NCBI GenBank assembly: GCA_905331475.1
Contig: CAJNYU010002470.1
Location: 1 to 64,000 of the forward strand
DNA from: Rotaria socialis
Taxonomy: Eukaryota > Rotifera > Eurotatoria > Philodinida > Philodinidae
DNA length: 64,000 nucleotides
Direction: 5' to 3'
Shown: positions 61,889 through 64,000 of the stretch, one piece after another
How the letters are laid out: each line of letters begins with the position of its first letter
Position numbering within the stretch: position 1 is the stretch's first letter
Position numbers and translations under genes: made by a program
Notes under the pieces: generated by a model
Seen by the model: the letters and a program-made list of their open reading frames with translations, nothing else
What the model was told of the DNA's origin: nothing
The model's database searches: none

Positions 61889-64000
61889 ATGGTCGAATTA
61901 AGCGATATTGAAATGAAAGAAGTTGATCCATCCAGTGGATTACAAACAACTGGTACAACAACAGCAACATCAAAAGATGACAAAAAAGATGCTGATACTT
62001 TAACATTAGATGGTTTGAATTTAATATTTTACTTCATTTTGTTGTTTGAACCTTAGTTTGTTTTTTTGTTCATCGAATAGATATTAAAGAACAAGTTCGT
62101 ACAATAGAAAAAGCAGTGAATTCAAAAGAATCTCGTTTTATTCTTCGTGTATTACGTGGACTTGCATCAACACGAAAACGTTTAAATGAAGATGTCATTC
62201 GTCGTCTTATTCTCTTTTATTATGGTTCAAATTCAACTGAACGAGAAATTCTTCTTGGATTTGCACAATCTGTCTCTCAGGTTAATATTTCCAATGAATA
62301 TCAATAAAAATAAGATGTTTTCGTTTTTGTAATCTATCTAGCCAATGGATGTCGATATGGAAAAAACTGTTAGTTCACCAGCACCAGCTACAAATGAAAA
62401 ACAATCTGTGTCCCGTCCTCAAACATCTCGAGCACGTGCTGCTTCATTACCGGAAGTTGATTTATATATCCATTTAATTGTTTTACTATTTTTAATTGAT
62501 CGAAATTCATTGAAATCGGTATAAGAAATTTGTCGAGTGATTTATATTATTTTATTAAAATTCTAGGCTCTTGACTGTGCAAAACGTTTAGTTGATAAAA
62601 CGAGTGTACTTAATCGTCGGACACTTGACTTATTATCAGCTAAATGCTATTTTTATTATGCACGTATATTTGAATTAAATAATATGCTTGATTCGATTCG
62701 ACCGTATGTTGTTTTATGAAGAATTACATCGAATATATTTTATTTTTCCATTTAGATTTTTACATAGTCGATTACGTACAGCAACATTAAGAAATGATTT
62801 TGAAGGCACAGCTGTTTTAATTAATTTATTATTAAGAAATTATCTTCACTATAATTTATATAGTCAAGCACAAAAACTTGTACTTAAATCGGTCTTCCCA
62901 GATCATGCATCAAATAATGAATGGGCACGATATCTCTACTATCTTGGTAAGCATTTTTGATCATTTTTCAGAAAATAAAATTTCAAAATGTCTAGGTCGT
63001 ATACGAGCAATGCAATTAGAGTATACGAAAGCTCATCAACATTTATTAACAGCTACTCGAAAAGCACCGCAACAAACAGCTATTGGCTTCCGACAGAATG
63101 TAAATGATACGATTGAAACATAGAAGGAAATAGTAATTACAATTCTTTTGTTTTAGGCCCATAAATTTCTTATAACGGTTGAATTATTATTGGGTGACAT
63201 TCCGGATAAGGCAACATTTAAAAATCCTCAACTAAAACGTTCACTAGATCCATACTATCAATTGACATTAGGTACGAAAGAATAGTTTTGATTGATTACT
63301 TAAACCTTTTCTTTTCATACTTTTTAGCTGTTCGTGCTGGAGACTTAAGCCGATTTAAAGAAGTACTTGATACATTTTCTGAACGATTCCAACAAGAAAA
63401 AACTTGGTCACTTATTATTCGGTTACGACATAATGTTATTAAAGCAGGCATCAAAATGATTAGTTTATCGTATGCTAGAATATCATTTTCTGATGTTGCT
63501 CAAAAATTACAACTTGATTCACCTGAAGATGCTGAATATATTGTTGCAAAAGTGAGTCTTGTTTTTCTAGAGAGATACTAATCAAAATGAAGAGTACTGG
63601 ATCGGTTGCGTCAGTAGAATAGAACTGAAAAAATGCAGTTTCCTTTTTTTATTATCTTACAATCAACATCAAATATTTAGGCTATTCGTGATGGTGTAAT
63701 AGAAGCAAGCATAGATCATGAACAAGGTTATGTGCAATCACGTGAAATCACCGATGTTTATACGACGCGTGAACCAATGAATGCGTTTCATCAACGTATT
63801 GAATTTTGTCTTAAAGTTCATAATGAATCAGTTAAAGCAATGCGTTACCCGCCAAAGAAATACAATGAAGATCTGGAAACAGCTCAGGTGAGATCAATTT
63901 TTTGTTTAGTTTTTGTCTATTGGAAAAATGTTTTATGATTTTCTAGGAACGACGAGAACGTGAACAGGAAGAGTTAGAATATGCAAAGGAAATGGCTGAC
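61889..64000 (+). CDS. PSMD3: 26S proteasome non-ATPase regulatory subunit 3 (Rpn3), 3' end beyond the window
   Basis: Lid subunit of the 19S regulatory particle, with a PCI domain. Ten exons are visible: 61889-62012, 62081-62280, 62342-62518, 62567-62703, 62756-62946, 62996-63099, 63157-63271, 63328-63551, 63681-63887 and 63947 onward, 511 codons so far of about 530 expected. Conserved blocks: [79 protein letters not shown], the PCI stretch [40 protein letters not shown], and [20 protein letters not shown]. The C-terminal [18 protein letters not shown] matches the family just before the end. The N terminus is acidic and disordered, with a Thr/Ser/Pro linker that differs from vertebrates. Confidence 0.96.

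Overview
The window is metazoan nuclear DNA. It is AT-rich, with compact intron-containing genes (introns mostly 45-70 bp with GT..AG ends). Gene content is animal: laminin gamma, KCNQ-type channel, kinesin light chain, a sex-peptide/myoinhibitory-peptide-type receptor, SETDB1, DAXX, PSMD3. Short introns, an NHL-repeat protein, a bacterial-type D-aminoacylase with a single small intron, and Ginger- and Tc1-type DNA transposons together suggest a bdelloid rotifer (Rotaria/Adineta-like). That assignment is inference. Exon models below were joined by hand from splice sites; in every complete model the exon lengths add up to a whole number of codons.

Layout. 1-128: last exon of an upstream + strand gene. 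1.2-5.3 kb (+): kinesin light chain, then a Kelch-repeat protein. 5.4-8.8 kb (-): MAPK15-type kinase. 9.4-11.7 kb (+): KCNQ-like K+ channel. 11.8-12.3 kb (-): small coiled-coil protein. 13.7-14.5 kb (+): centrin-like EF-hand protein. 14.5-19.4 kb: non-genic, with a 48-bp tandem array, a duplicated ~0.5 kb unit and a decayed reading frame. 19.4-21.3 kb (-): peptide GPCR. 21.3-33.4 kb: about 12 kb without a supported gene, containing a 2.7 kb Tc1-type element with very long IR/DR-type inverted repeats, itself interrupted by a ~1 kb second element. 33.4-54.0 kb: five genes in a row on the minus strand (laminin gamma, a ROCO LRR-GTPase, SETDB1, D-aminoacylase, DAXX). 54.0-61.9 kb: a repeat-rich patch with a frameshifted LamG fragment, an NHL beta-propeller exon without a visible start (a single N lies 58 bp upstream), a dead Ginger/KRBA2-type transposon and a palindromic element. 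61.9-64.0 kb (+): PSMD3/Rpn3, cut by the window edge.

Functional links. The set is mostly housekeeping or conserved animal genes. SETDB1 (H3K9 methyltransferase) and DAXX (H3.3 chaperone), which cooperate in transposon silencing in vertebrates, lie within 7.3 kb on the same strand, separated only by the probable horizontally acquired D-aminoacylase. MAPK15 and the centrin-like protein both suggest ciliary or centrosomal roles, but nothing in the sequence shows they are co-regulated. No clearly new multi-gene system was found. The best leads are the nested IR/DR transposon, the GFG-filter KCNQ channel, the extended laminin gamma C terminus, the ROCO protein with a split Roc domain and zinc-ribbon tail, and the D-aminoacylase.
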